Below are positions 1-9,081 of a stretch of 64,000 nt of DNA, piece by piece; the first letter of the stretch is position 1, and each line of letters begins with the position of its first letter. The stretch spans positions 310,001 to 374,000 of the forward strand of contig NC_088958.1 in NCBI RefSeq assembly GCF_010111755.1, written 5' to 3'. The position numbers and the translations under genes were made by a program. This DNA is from Nakaseomyces glabratus (taxonomy: Eukaryota; Ascomycota; Saccharomycetes; Saccharomycetales; Saccharomycetaceae). The notes below the pieces were generated by a model. That model ran no database searches. It was not told the origin of the DNA and saw only the letters and a list, made by a program, of their open reading frames with translations.

Positions 1-1449
1 CCAAAACCAGATATTACAAAGCCAATGACACCTGAGGAATCAGTAAGATATAATGATTATCTAAAAGGTGAGAACAAAATTACAGAAATGCACAGTATTC
101 CTCCGAAATCTAGATTATTTATTGGTAATTTACCTTTGAAAAATGTTTCTAAACAAGATCTATTCCGATTATTTTCACCATTTGGACATATTTTACAAAT
201 CAACATAAAAAATGCGTTTGGTTTTATTCAATATGATAATCCAAAAAGTGTAAGAGCTGCAATTGAATGTGAATCTCAAGAGATTAATTTTGGTAAGAAG
301 TTGATTCTTGAGGTTTCTAGTTCAAATAATAGACCTCAATATGATCATGGTGATCATGGTACCAATAGCAGTTCAACATTCATATCTACTTCTAAACGTC
401 CTTTCCAACATGAAGACGAGGAGCCTGTTGATATGTATGCCGAAAATAACAATGCCCATAAAAAGCCAAAGCGTAGAACACCATCGTGTGTTATATTCGT
501 TAAGAGAACAGCTGATAGAAATTATGCTAACGAAGTTTTCAACAAATTCAACAATATGACTGGACTTGAAACTGACATGGTATTTTTGAAACCGAGATTG
601 GAGTTGAGAAAACTAGTAAATGACGCTGCCTATGAAGGTGTTTGGGGTGTTATATTAGTAAACAAGACTCGAAACCTAGATGTTCAAACATTCCATCCTG
701 GTCCTCGTGGAGAAACAAAATTTGATGAGTATGTTAGTGTGTCTGCAGATGACGCTGCTGCAATATTCAATAACTTGAAGGTAATCAAAAATAGATCAGG
801 TGGTATGCCGCCATTGGCGGGACCTCAATCAGGATACCCGCAACAATCTGTGCCAAATATGATGCCTCAACCTCAACAAGGATACTATGGCAATTATAAT
901 TATGGTCAACAACCCAAACCACAGCAACAGGCGAACTTCTATCCTCAAATGCCGACTCAAAATACCAGCTATGGTCAACCGGGGATGGCTCCAGCTGTTC
1001 AAGGTTATGGGGCCCCTACTTCTCAACCTCCAATGAATATGGGAGGTGGAAGCTACAGCCGGTATGATAATTCGAGCATGCAACAACCCATGTCTAATAA
1101 TCAACCCATGAATCAGCAACAATTGTTAGCTGCAATTCAGAATCTGCCACCTAATGTTGTATCAAACCTACTTTCTATGGCACAACAACAGCAACAACAG
1201 CCTGATTCCCAACAACAAATTTTAAACATGATTCAGTCAATGCAAACACCCCAGCAGAACCAACAGCAGCAGCAACAACAACAACAACCAGTAAATATGC
1301 CACCCCAAAATAGCTTTGGTGGTAATGTTCAACCTTCGAACCAACCCACAAATCCCGTATCGCCATCTGCTGCTGCCAACCAGCAGGACCAACAACCTGC
1401 TAACAATGTTCAAAGTCTTTTGGATAGTTTAACTCAGCTCCAAAAGTAA
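1..1449 (+). CDS. NAB3: Nab3-like RNA-binding protein, 5' end outside window
   Basis: The reading frame is open from base 1, so the ATG at 25 is probably internal and the gene is truncated by the window edge; 482 residues are visible. From that ATG, one RRM spans about residues 29-98, with RNP2 LFIGNLP and RNP1 NAFGFIQY. A conserved middle domain follows (about 150-255), then a long Q/N/P/M-rich low-complexity tail with several polyglutamine runs and a final short helix (LLDSLTQLQ). In S. cerevisiae, Nab3 works with Nrd1 and Sen1 to terminate short Pol II transcripts (snoRNAs, CUTs), and the Q-rich tail and last helix mediate self-association. The missing N-terminus should hold the acidic region. 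Position next to the MINDY gene matches YPL190C/YPL191C. Confidence 0.93.
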   Translation, partial: PKPDITKPMTPEESVRYNDYLKGENKITEMHSIPPKSRLFIGNLPLKNVSKQDLFRLFSPFGHILQINIKNAFGFIQYDNPKSVRAAIECESQEINFGKKLILEVSSSNNRPQYDHGDHGTNSSSTFISTSKRPFQHEDEEPVDMYAENNNAHKKPKRRTPSCVIFVKRTADRNYANEVFNKFNNMTGLETDMVFLKPRLELRKLVNDAAYEGVWGVILVNKTRNLDVQTFHPGPRGETKFDEYVSVSADDAAAIFNNLKVIKNRSGGMPPLAGPQSGYPQQSVPNMMPQPQQGYYGNYNYGQQPKPQQQANFYPQMPTQNTSYGQPGMAPAVQGYGAPTSQPPMNMGGGSYSRYDNSSMQQPMSNNQPMNQQQLLAAIQNLPPNVVSNLLSMAQQQQQQPDSQQQILNMIQSMQTPQQNQQQQQQQQQPVNMPPQNSFGGNVQPSNQPTNPVSPSAAANQQDQQPANNVQSLLDSLTQLQK

Positions 1450-2062
1450 AGCAGGATAACTGAAGAATAAAAAGACATCTTATAAAATATAAATTTCTTT
1501 GTGCTATTTTTTCTACCTTTCTTTCAATGATTCTCACACATCAATTGCTAATATGAATGTCTTAATTACTCTTATCTCTTAATGATTTTTCTACTTATCA
1601 AATGAGTTTCCTTCTACCTTCTATTCCTCTGAGAATATACTCTTACACATTGCCATTTCTTATATCTGATATCTTATCTCTTTAATCTCATCATAAATAT
1701 AGTACAGTCAATGTTGTATGTGCACCGATATCTAACTTGTGCCTATCATACATCACAAATACTCTTGTATAATCAGTCTACTATTCAACCTCCATTCGAA
1801 TCTCTGCTGGAGCTCAATTTGCACTTTCAGTGATTCGCGAAATCCAGTTTGATTAAGGGGTGTGTAGGCTCATAACGAGCATGATAGAATAAAAGTCTAT
1901 CACACAGATTAGGCATATATAGCCTGACATAAGCAGACAAAATATCATTGTAGTAATAATTCATTATCTAGAGGTCTTAGAAATTTTGGATTACCGCAGA
2001 GATTGCAACTAAGAGGAAGCTGACGAGTAACAACCTGCTTTGTAAAGAATATCAGAAACAGA
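1450..2062. other. Intergenic, NAB3 3' / MINDY-like 5'
   Basis: AT-rich spacer between two same-strand genes, holding the NAB3 3' end and the promoter of the next gene. I see no RNA gene, repeat or clear regulatory motif. Confidence 0.5.
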
Positions 2063-3220
2063 ATGGATGACTATTACAGTATCAAAAGCATTGAATTCAA
2101 AGGGTATCATTGTCGGATACTACTAGACCAAGATGAAGACTACTCTGCATTGGTAGCGTTGACTAATGCCCTAGTGTTGTCGCAGGGACATAATAGGGTT
2201 ACGAGCCAATTGAAGAGTATATTTGACAACTGCAATGAGATAGCTGTAGAAGATCTTCTCGATGAACTTGCCAACATTGGACTGCAATTAGGTGTGATGA
2301 GTAACTATGGGCAAGACAAGGAACAGTTAATAGCTACATTGAAGGAGTTTAGAAAAGGTTTGCATATTAATCCTAAATTTAACGGATCATTTACTGACAG
2401 TTTGGAAACTTCTGTATTTAGTGGATTCAATGTTGCTTTGGTTCATGGATGGGTGGTTGATGGTGACAGAGATCCAACGAGTTATTACCATCTATCAAAA
2501 TATTCATACGAGGAAGCACAAAGGGTTTTAGTCCAAGCATATGAAATTAGGAAGGACCAGAACGGGGTTGCGCTTAACACTAATGCACAACAAGTATTAG
2601 ACGACTCTGCATATATTAAATCATTTCTAGCACGGTCTGCTACTCAATTGACTGAGTATGGTTTACAACATTTAAAGGAAATACTTGTTGAGAAATCATT
2701 TGCTGTGCTATTTAGAAATGATAGATATTTCACTCTCTACAAAAATGCTGGTGAATTATTTATTCTCGTTACTAATCCATCGCAATCACGTAATAACAAC
2801 ATTGTTTGGCAGTCATTACATTCGGTAAATGGTGCTAGGGATTTGTACTATAATGGAGTTTTTGTTGAGATAAACCCAGATAATGACCAAAATACATTTG
2901 ATGATGTTGTTGTCCCACAAAGTAATCCATTCAGTGACCCACAAACAAACCAAGAATTCCAAAACATTGACAGAAATGATACCTTCGATGCTCAGCAGGT
3001 GGAAGATGATGAATTGCTAGCTAGGCAATTGCAGGAAGAAGAGGATAGACAAGCCGCTGGTCTAATGCAGAATGCTTACAGAAGAAATGGACCTCGTAAT
3101 AAGTACCAAATAGATGACGAGTCAAAGAAGAAGAAGAAAAGGAACAGTATAATTCCAAAAATGCCGTCTCTAGGAAAAAAGAAGAAAGACGGTAAGGATA
3201 AAAATTGTATTATAATGTAA
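2063..3220 (+). CDS. MINDY-family protein lacking catalytic Cys and His (YGL082W-type pseudo-deubiquitinase), CAAX-ended
   Basis: 385 residues. The N-terminal half aligns with the MINDY deubiquitinase fold (Lys48-chain DUBs; yeast Miy1/YPL191C and its paralogue YGL082W). Where family members have the nucleophile in a GPCPLLA-like motif, this protein reads DYSALVAL, with Ser28 in place of Cys. The block around RNDRYFTLYKNAGELFILVT has Arg221 where active enzymes carry the catalytic His. An acidic, Leu/Gln-rich stretch near residues 315-330 (DDELLARQLQEEEDRQ) resembles the ubiquitin-binding MIU motif. A basic Lys-rich tail ends in CIIM, a CAAX prenylation box. Position before the YGL081W-like gene and MPC1 favours the YGL082W orthologue. 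It probably binds ubiquitin chains at membranes without cleaving them; that function is inference. Confidence 0.85.
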   Translation: MDDYYSIKSIEFKGYHCRILLDQDEDYSALVALTNALVLSQGHNRVTSQLKSIFDNCNEIAVEDLLDELANIGLQLGVMSNYGQDKEQLIATLKEFRKGLHINPKFNGSFTDSLETSVFSGFNVALVHGWVVDGDRDPTSYYHLSKYSYEEAQRVLVQAYEIRKDQNGVALNTNAQQVLDDSAYIKSFLARSATQLTEYGLQHLKEILVEKSFAVLFRNDRYFTLYKNAGELFILVTNPSQSRNNNIVWQSLHSVNGARDLYYNGVFVEINPDNDQNTFDDVVVPQSNPFSDPQTNQEFQNIDRNDTFDAQQVEDDELLARQLQEEEDRQAAGLMQNAYRRNGPRNKYQIDDESKKKKKRNSIIPKMPSLGKKKKDGKDKNCIIM

Positions 3221-3670
3221 CATGCCACCTAGACATTTGAAATAACTTATGTATTATTTGAAAATTGGCCGTGGGAATGTCCATAACACCTCAACTTTTC
3301 ATTTATGCGGCGTAAAATTTTAGTGACTCATGGTCCGTTCACCTCATTTGCTTATCAATTTTTCATTGTTCTTGGTATATTATATGAAACATGTACTATT
3401 ATAGATGTATTATACAACTATGATGTAAGTAAACAAAATGGTCCCACTTTTTGTAATTGGTTTTAATTATTTAATCATGCTATAACTTGGCTATAATCTC
3501 GGACTTTTCTACGTTATGTGACAGTATTTAGAAATTGAAAACTGGAATTAAATGGCTATATAGAATATTCTCAGTTTATAGAAAGTAATAATAAAATAAT
3601 AGACTACTATCATTGCCTAAAATATTGCAGCTCGTAACCATATTTTCTGTAAAATACTAAAACTCGAACA
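3221..3670. other. Intergenic
   Basis: AT-rich spacer between same-strand genes, with nothing recognised beyond likely promoter and terminator sequence. Confidence 0.5.
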
Positions 3671-4402
3671 ATGCCCTCTGTGATAGGCATCATTAGGTTT
3701 CAGATTAATAAAGGGGGAAAGAAGCAAAAGGTCGCGCTGGTTGGCAGATCGAGTAAGTCTCGATTAGTTAAATTTAATGGAAACAACATCCCAAAAATTT
3801 GTATCGATGATCCGCTTATCTCGTCCCTACATGCACTGATCTCGGCTAAATTACAAACGAGGAAGACAAATATTACTCAACTAGATATAATTATAAAGAC
3901 TATTAGTCATTCAGCCATACTTGTTGATACAATAAGCCACAGAATTGTGCCTAAGCTAGTCATACGGGATGGGGAAAGATTTGGATTGATTCCAGGACCA
4001 GCAAGCAATAATCAAATAGAACCCAAATATATGGTACAGATCCATATCATTCTTGTGGATAATGAATATGGCATATATGAACTGCAATTGTTTGATGTTT
4101 CATCAGGTATATTCTCGCCGATTCAGTTGGGTATTGCTGCAATTAAAGGTCTGGAACACCATTATGATTCATCACCTAATGCATACTTATATCAAAAACA
4201 AACTGCTAGACTTGCAACTAAGAAGATGACCAAGCATGTACAGAAACGAATAATCAAACTACGACATCAAAAAAATAGGAATTTACTGAATAAACAAATG
4301 AAGCATATGTTTGTCGGTACTTTGGTCGGAACAATACTGGGTTCATGTGGAGTCCTGGGATTAATTGCTTATTTTGGGGATGAGATTGAGTCATTTCTAT
4401 AA
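3671..4402 (+). CDS. FHA-like domain protein with C-terminal membrane anchor (YGL081W / PRM3 position)
   Basis: 243 residues. The N-terminal half looks like a forkhead-associated fold: GRSSKS at residues 25-30, then ICIDDPLISSLHALI with the S-x-x-H signature at 51-54, then a strand pattern ending in VIRDGERFGLI. A strongly basic segment (about 175-210) precedes a single Gly-rich hydrophobic stretch (about 213-234) near the C-terminus, a tail-anchor layout. It lies between the MINDY gene and MPC1, the place of YGL081W in S. cerevisiae; the sister block has PRM3 there, a nuclear-envelope tail-anchored karyogamy protein. I infer a phosphothreonine-reading protein on an endomembrane or the nuclear envelope. 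The domain call is by eye and the exact orthologue is uncertain. Confidence 0.72.
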   Translation: MPSVIGIIRFQINKGGKKQKVALVGRSSKSRLVKFNGNNIPKICIDDPLISSLHALISAKLQTRKTNITQLDIIIKTISHSAILVDTISHRIVPKLVIRDGERFGLIPGPASNNQIEPKYMVQIHIILVDNEYGIYELQLFDVSSGIFSPIQLGIAAIKGLEHHYDSSPNAYLYQKQTARLATKKMTKHVQKRIIKLRHQKNRNLLNKQMKHMFVGTLVGTILGSCGVLGLIAYFGDEIESFL

Positions 4403-5052
4403 TATGCTTGCTTTAATATTGTGAATACTCAAATTTGTGAAAATATTCTTAATATAACGATAAATTTGCGATACTTAAATGGGAAATGTTCATAGCTAAT
4501 TGTTATGATAGCTATAATTCTAATTAGTATTGAGCAACAACTGATTATGGTATGATCATGATACCATTTTGGGCTATTTATTAGGTAGTTATTCTATGAT
4601 CTCTGACACAGTACTTAATATTACTTATCTAAAAGATCATTAGGCCACAAATACTTATGTATAAGGTTTGCCGTGGATTATAGCAAGTAAAACAAATACT
4701 ACAAGTTTATATAAAATGGATATCTAAGAATCTTACTGTAGTGGTTATATCAATTCTTGATAATTTTATAAATATTTCTGTATAACTATATTACTTTTAT
4801 GAACTGTATCGCTACGATGAGCAGGTATGGCTATACACATCAGCTCTAACGGTAAAAAAGCGGATGTCTGCTAAGAGTCAGCCCTTCAGCTGTCAAGCTC
4901 CAATTTAGTCTTATCATAGGAGTTAATGGGTATTTAGCTATAATTAAAATGGATGTATTTTTTATATTCCTTTTATAAAAGGCTGTCTTTATACTATAAA
5001 TTGTTTTAGAATTGCACAACGACATAGAACATTAATCATAGAAATAAGCACA
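4403..5052. other. Intergenic, with an inverted repeat
   Basis: 650-bp spacer before MPC1. It contains an inverted repeat at 4547-4567 (arms ATGGTAT and ATACCAT, 7-nt centre). I see no gene here; it is probably MPC1 promoter plus the upstream gene's 3' end. Confidence 0.45.
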
Positions 5053-5460
5053 ATGTCTAACATGTCTCAGCCAGTTCAAAGAGCTGCTACAAGGTCCATA
5101 ATCCAAAAGTATATCAACAAGGAGACATTAAAGTATGTGTTTACCACACATTTCTGGGGACCTGTTTCAAATTTTGGTATTCCAATTGCTGCATTATATG
5201 ACTTAAAGAAGGACCCTACGTTGATCTCTGGTCCAATGACACTGGCTCTGGTTGCTTACTCTGGTGTGTTTATGAAATATGCTTTAGCTGTTACTCCTAA
5301 GAACTATCTGCTGTTTGCATGTCATTTCATAAACGAATCCGCTCAACTGGGACAAGGTTATAGGTTTATTGACTTCAATTACTTCAAGTCTGACGAAGAA
5401 AAGAATAAGATTATTGAAGAATACAAGGTAAAAGCTGAACAAGCTAACGAAAAGAAATGA
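5053..5460 (+). CDS. MPC1: Mitochondrial pyruvate carrier subunit 1
   Basis: 135 residues, against about 130 in S. cerevisiae Mpc1 (YGL080W). The family core is clear: FTTHFWGPVSNFGIPIAAL, then DLKKDPTLISGPMT, then FMKYALAVTPKNYLLF and CHFINESAQLGQGYRF. There are two to three short membrane helices. Mpc1 pairs with Mpc2 or Mpc3 in the mitochondrial inner membrane to import pyruvate. The first ATG gives MSNMSQPVQRAA; the second Met, at codon 4 (5062), aligns with the S. cerevisiae start, so initiation could be at either. It is followed at once by KXD1, as in S. cerevisiae. Confidence 0.96.
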   Translation: MSNMSQPVQRAATRSIIQKYINKETLKYVFTTHFWGPVSNFGIPIAALYDLKKDPTLISGPMTLALVAYSGVFMKYALAVTPKNYLLFACHFINESAQLGQGYRFIDFNYFKSDEEKNKIIEEYKVKAEQANEKK

Positions 5461-5905
5461 TTTGTTTATTCAAATATTATCTTAAACAATACAATTTCCA
5501 CGATTATGATTTAAGTCAAAAAGAAGCATTTGATTCATATTGTAAGTTCTTAATCCATGACTCTTTTCTATATTTATTTTCATATCAAACTGGAGTAAAC
5601 TATTCGAGCATTATTTTTTCTTCCTCTTTGTACAATATCTTTTTGGAATCCAAAACCCATTATTCTTTCTCCCTAAATAACTTCACATATATCTACATTC
5701 TATTCTGTAATGCATCCACAATTATTTTACAACACACCCACAGAATACTCAAATTTTAACTTATCAATCCTTTCAAATCGTCATTCATTCTATAGCTTTT
5801 TCAATTTGATAGAATTGAAACATAACTGCAATGCAATACGATAGTATAGACACTGATTACAAGTAATACAATACCGAACTACCACTGTTACAACTGCTAC
5901 ATATA
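5461..5905. other. Intergenic MPC1-KXD1
   Basis: AT-rich, 445 bp, between tandem genes. It contains an open frame (5457-5759) that I reject as a gene. No other motif was recognised. Confidence 0.5.
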
Positions 5906-6517
5906 ATGTCGGATGAAATTGAGGATCGTCCTAGGACCAGATCTCGAACACCATCAGTAGACACACAATCATACACAATTAATGAAGAGGCACATCATAT
6001 AATTACAGATTCTGATAGTAGTTCAAGTGAAAATGAAGATGGTGAAGGTAATGAAACTAATAGCTCAGATGATAGCTCAGAATCTGGATCGGTAGAAAGA
6101 TTTTTAGATGAAATTGTACCGACTACAAGCACTTCATTTATACCCAATGATACACCGGATCCGGCTACTCTGTTTGATATAACAGAGTATATTTTTGATT
6201 CAATTGTACAATCTACAAATGCCTGTGATTTCTCTGAAGCATTTGCACTACAGGCAAAGACATCAGCGGTGATAAACTCTAAAAGTATGGAACTGAAGAA
6301 CTTGATAGAGCAAACCAAGGTACGATTGCCTGAACTTCAGGCAAAGTTTAAAAACGGAACACAAACGTTGAGAACCATCAGAAAGAATTTGGATAACGCT
6401 AAATCAAGGATACAGGTAATGAATGATGTACTTCAAACTGATTATCCAATAGAATTTAACCAAGCACGAGATAAGATATTGGAAAGGACACTTGATTCCG
6501 ATGAAGAAGTTATCTAA
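5906..6517 (+). CDS. KXD1: KxDL-family BLOC-1 subunit
   Basis: 203 residues, close to S. cerevisiae Kxd1 (YGL079W). The N-terminal third is acidic and Ser-rich (a run of SDSSSSENEDGEGNE and similar). The C-terminal half is helical and likely coiled coil (about 85-190), with the KxDL-type region near LFDITEYIFDSIVQSTNACDFSEAF and a final helix ending in ILERTLDSDEE. In yeast this is part of the endosomal BLOC-1 complex that regulates Rab5/Vps21. Identity rests on similarity and on the neighbours MPC1 and DBP3, exactly the YGL080W-079W-078C order and strands. Confidence 0.85.
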   Translation: MSDEIEDRPRTRSRTPSVDTQSYTINEEAHHIITDSDSSSSENEDGEGNETNSSDDSSESGSVERFLDEIVPTTSTSFIPNDTPDPATLFDITEYIFDSIVQSTNACDFSEAFALQAKTSAVINSKSMELKNLIEQTKVRLPELQAKFKNGTQTLRTIRKNLDNAKSRIQVMNDVLQTDYPIEFNQARDKILERTLDSDEEVI

Positions 6518-6726
6518 AGTATTGGAGATGTCACTCATATAATACTACTTGTCATACATCGTCAAAATAAGGCGCTTTTAAACTTGCTTGCCTATACGTT
6601 TGTGATTTTAATCTATTTTAAAGAAAACTATTATACATGAACTATATTCAATTTAATTATAAAAAGCCAAAATTGGAAATGAAGTAATTTTTTATTTTGT
6701 TTATGAACTAATACTTGAAGTTAATT

Positions 6727-8349
6727 TCAATCAAAAGTAATCTTCTTTGGCTTTTTGCTCATATCAATATCTTTAAAGAATGCACCATAAGCACCATGTT
6801 CTTTACGTTTAGTATGGGTACCGAATTTGATCAAATCTTCAGGAACTGGTTGGTTAGCTCCATTCAGAACATTAACTAGACCACCTGCTAAGTGTTTCTC
6901 TTGCTCAGTAAAGAGTGTGTGGGCAGTACCAGTTTGGCCGGCTCTACCGGTTCTACCAATTCTGTGGACATAATCTTCTACAGTCAATGGGAAAGTTAAA
7001 TTGATAACAGTTTTAACATTAGGAATATCTAAACCTCTGGCAGCAACATCAGTAGCTAGAAGCAAGTTTGATTTCCCAGACTTGAACTCATTTAATGCTT
7101 GAGTTCTTTGCTGTTGAGATAGGTCACCATGAATAGCAGCCACTTTATATCCATTGTAGTTCAAGTTTCTCTCAACTCTAGAAGCTTCCTTTTTGTATAG
7201 TGCAAATATAAGAACTTTGTCATTCTTTTTTGGGCCAGATTGGTATTTCTTTAATAGATCCAAAAGCTTTCTTTCCTTGCTACGTGGATCAACAACCTCA
7301 ACAATTTGTGTAATACGCTTGTTGGCACTCAATTCATCTCTGTTACCGATAGAGACTTTAACTGGTTCCTTCATGAATGTAGAAGCTAATTCACGAACCT
7401 CCTTTGGCCATGTAGCAGTGAACATCAGAGTTTGTCTGTCCTTTGATTTTGTCTGACCGATAATTCTCTTGATATCTTCTTCAAAACCCTTTTCAAGCAT
7501 TCTATCAGCTTCATCAAGGACCATGTAGTCGACAGGAGATAAATCAACAGAACCTTCTTCGATTAAGTCCAATAATCTACCTGGAGTAGCCACAACGACA
7601 TTGGATTTAGCAATTTGACGTCTTTGGTCATCTTTTGGAACACCACCGTACACAACACAACAATCTATACCAACCTTTTGAGTAAGGAGAACAAGATTGT
7701 CATAGATTTGAGAAGCCAGTTCTCTAGTTGGTGATATAACCAATACCTTGATGCCCTTTGGCTTTGAAGAACTAGTTAGCAAGTTATTAATGGCAGGAAC
7801 ACCGAACGCAAAAGTTTTACCTGAGCCTGTTTCAGCAACACCAATAACATCCTTACCAGAAAGAAGATATGGCCAAGAAACAGCTTGAATAGGTGTAGGC
7901 TTGGGGAATTTAGCAATCTCATTCTGGACTTCTTTGTCAAGGGATATTTGGTTGAAAGCTAATAGAGGACGCAAATTTAACTTGCTTGGGTCCTCGACAG
8001 AAACTTCATTTTCTTTAAAAAACTCATCAATAACTGACTGAGGTTGTTTAGATAGTTCCTCATTTTCGACATAAGCACCAATCTTAACTTGTTTGCTTGG
8101 TTGCTCGGTAGTCTCAGAAAGTTTGTCAACTTGTTCAGCCTTCTTATCCTTCTTGTCTTTCTTGTCTTTCTTGTCATTCTTCTCCTTCTTCTCCTTCTTC
8201 TCCTTCTTCTCCTTCTTATCCTTCTTATCCTTCTTATCCTTCTTGTCCTTCTTGTCCTTCACCTTCTTGTCCTTCTTAATCTTCTTCTCATTTTGCTTGA
8301 TAGCAACATCATCGGTAAGCTTTCTCTTCTTTGATTCTTCGACAGTCAT
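6727..8349 (-). CDS. DBP3: DEAD-box RNA helicase Dbp3
   Basis: 540 residues (S. cerevisiae Dbp3 is about 523). A long Lys/Asp/Glu-repeat N-terminus (KKDKKDKK type, about residues 20-75) precedes a full DEAD-box core: Q motif ([10 protein letters not shown]), motif I AETGSGKT, Ia PTRELA, TPGR, motif II DEAD, motif III in the variant form TAT (MFTATWP), ARGLD, and motif [10 protein letters not shown]. It acts in the nucleolus in 27S pre-rRNA processing for 60S subunits. The promoter has a palindromic double PAC element and a perfect RRPE (see 8471-8513), matching ribosome-biogenesis regulation. Convergent with KXD1. Confidence 0.97.
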   Translation of the reverse strand: MTVEESKKRKLTDDVAIKQNEKKIKKDKKVKDKKDKKDKKDKKDKKEKKEKKEKKEKNDKKDKKDKKDKKAEQVDKLSETTEQPSKQVKIGAYVENEELSKQPQSVIDEFFKENEVSVEDPSKLNLRPLLAFNQISLDKEVQNEIAKFPKPTPIQAVSWPYLLSGKDVIGVAETGSGKTFAFGVPAINNLLTSSSKPKGIKVLVISPTRELASQIYDNLVLLTQKVGIDCCVVYGGVPKDDQRRQIAKSNVVVATPGRLLDLIEEGSVDLSPVDYMVLDEADRMLEKGFEEDIKRIIGQTKSKDRQTLMFTATWPKEVRELASTFMKEPVKVSIGNRDELSANKRITQIVEVVDPRSKERKLLDLLKKYQSGPKKNDKVLIFALYKKEASRVERNLNYNGYKVAAIHGDLSQQQRTQALNEFKSGKSNLLLATDVAARGLDIPNVKTVINLTFPLTVEDYVHRIGRTGRAGQTGTAHTLFTEQEKHLAGGLVNVLNGANQPVPEDLIKFGTHTKRKEHGAYGAFFKDIDMSKKPKKITFD

Positions 8350-9081
8350 ATTAATAGATGTACAGTATATGTGTATCTCAGATGTTGTAAAGGTAATATA
8401 ATATCACAACCTCAACAACTCTAATCTAGTTATATCATTGATGAGTTTATTTTATAAGTGCTAATAGAAGGCGATGAGCTAGCTCATCGCATCAATTTTT
8501 CGAAAATTTTTCAGTTTTTAACTGCCGAAATTGTGTAAGCCTTAGAAACAGCAGTAGATCATTCAATCAAAAGGGAAACATTAAGAGTTTTTGGAAAAGA
8601 AAGAAAACCATATTGATCACACAGATCCTCGAGGTTCACAATGTGATTAGGATTCATGGAGTGGACAGAATTGAAGCAATAATATTATTACAGATATAAA
8701 AGAGTTAGAATTGGATTTAAGGTGCAATAAATAGTAGGAATATTTTTAGATGAGTTTTGATTTTATTAGCTAGAGAGAGGACAGCTAGTGAAAGTTGCCA
8801 AGTGTATGTTTTCGAATGCATGCAACATATGACTCGAGTGTCTGAGAGTATATGCCTTAAGTCTTTTTTATTTTGATCTGCGAGAGAAAATTGACTATAT
8901 TGACTGCATTTTAGAGCAGCCGTAACTTCTTTTTAATATTTTTTAAATTGTGTGCGAATTTAATAGATTTCTTTCAAGGATACTGTGAATAGCATCTTCT
9001 ATCTTTAGATCTTAAAAATTCATCCGGTTAAAAAAAAACGGTACATGTAAGGTACAGTTGACTCTGTATTTCAATCGGGTT
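8350..9081. other. Intergenic, DBP3 promoter / HNM1 3' end
   Basis: 730 bp. The DBP3-proximal 170 bp holds PAC and RRPE elements, annotated separately. The remainder toward HNM1 shows no gene or repeat by eye. Confidence 0.6.
8471..8513 (-). promoter_or_regulatory. DBP3 promoter: palindromic double PAC plus RRPE
   Basis: Bases 8471-8490 form a perfect 20-bp palindrome, GCGATGAGCTAGCTCATCGC, which is two PAC elements (GCGATGAG, bound by Dot6/Tod6) head to head. Bases 8502-8513 read, on the minus strand, TGAAAAATTTTC, an exact RRPE (Stb3-type). They lie 122-164 bp upstream of the DBP3 ATG, the usual place for ribosome-biogenesis control. Confidence 0.85.

Noticed and set aside
1795..1830. TTCGAATC as a tRNA B box
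   Set aside because: No A box, acceptor stem or anticodon arm can be folded around it.
5457..5759. 100-codon frame whose ATG overlaps the MPC1 stop
   Set aside because: AT-driven Phe/Tyr/Ser-rich sequence, no similarity, and bacterial-style ATGA overlap has no meaning in this context.
8515..8540. CDEIII-like TTTTTAACTGCCGAAA
   Set aside because: It lies in the DBP3 promoter next to PAC/RRPE, without an AT-rich CDEII of proper length or a CDEI.
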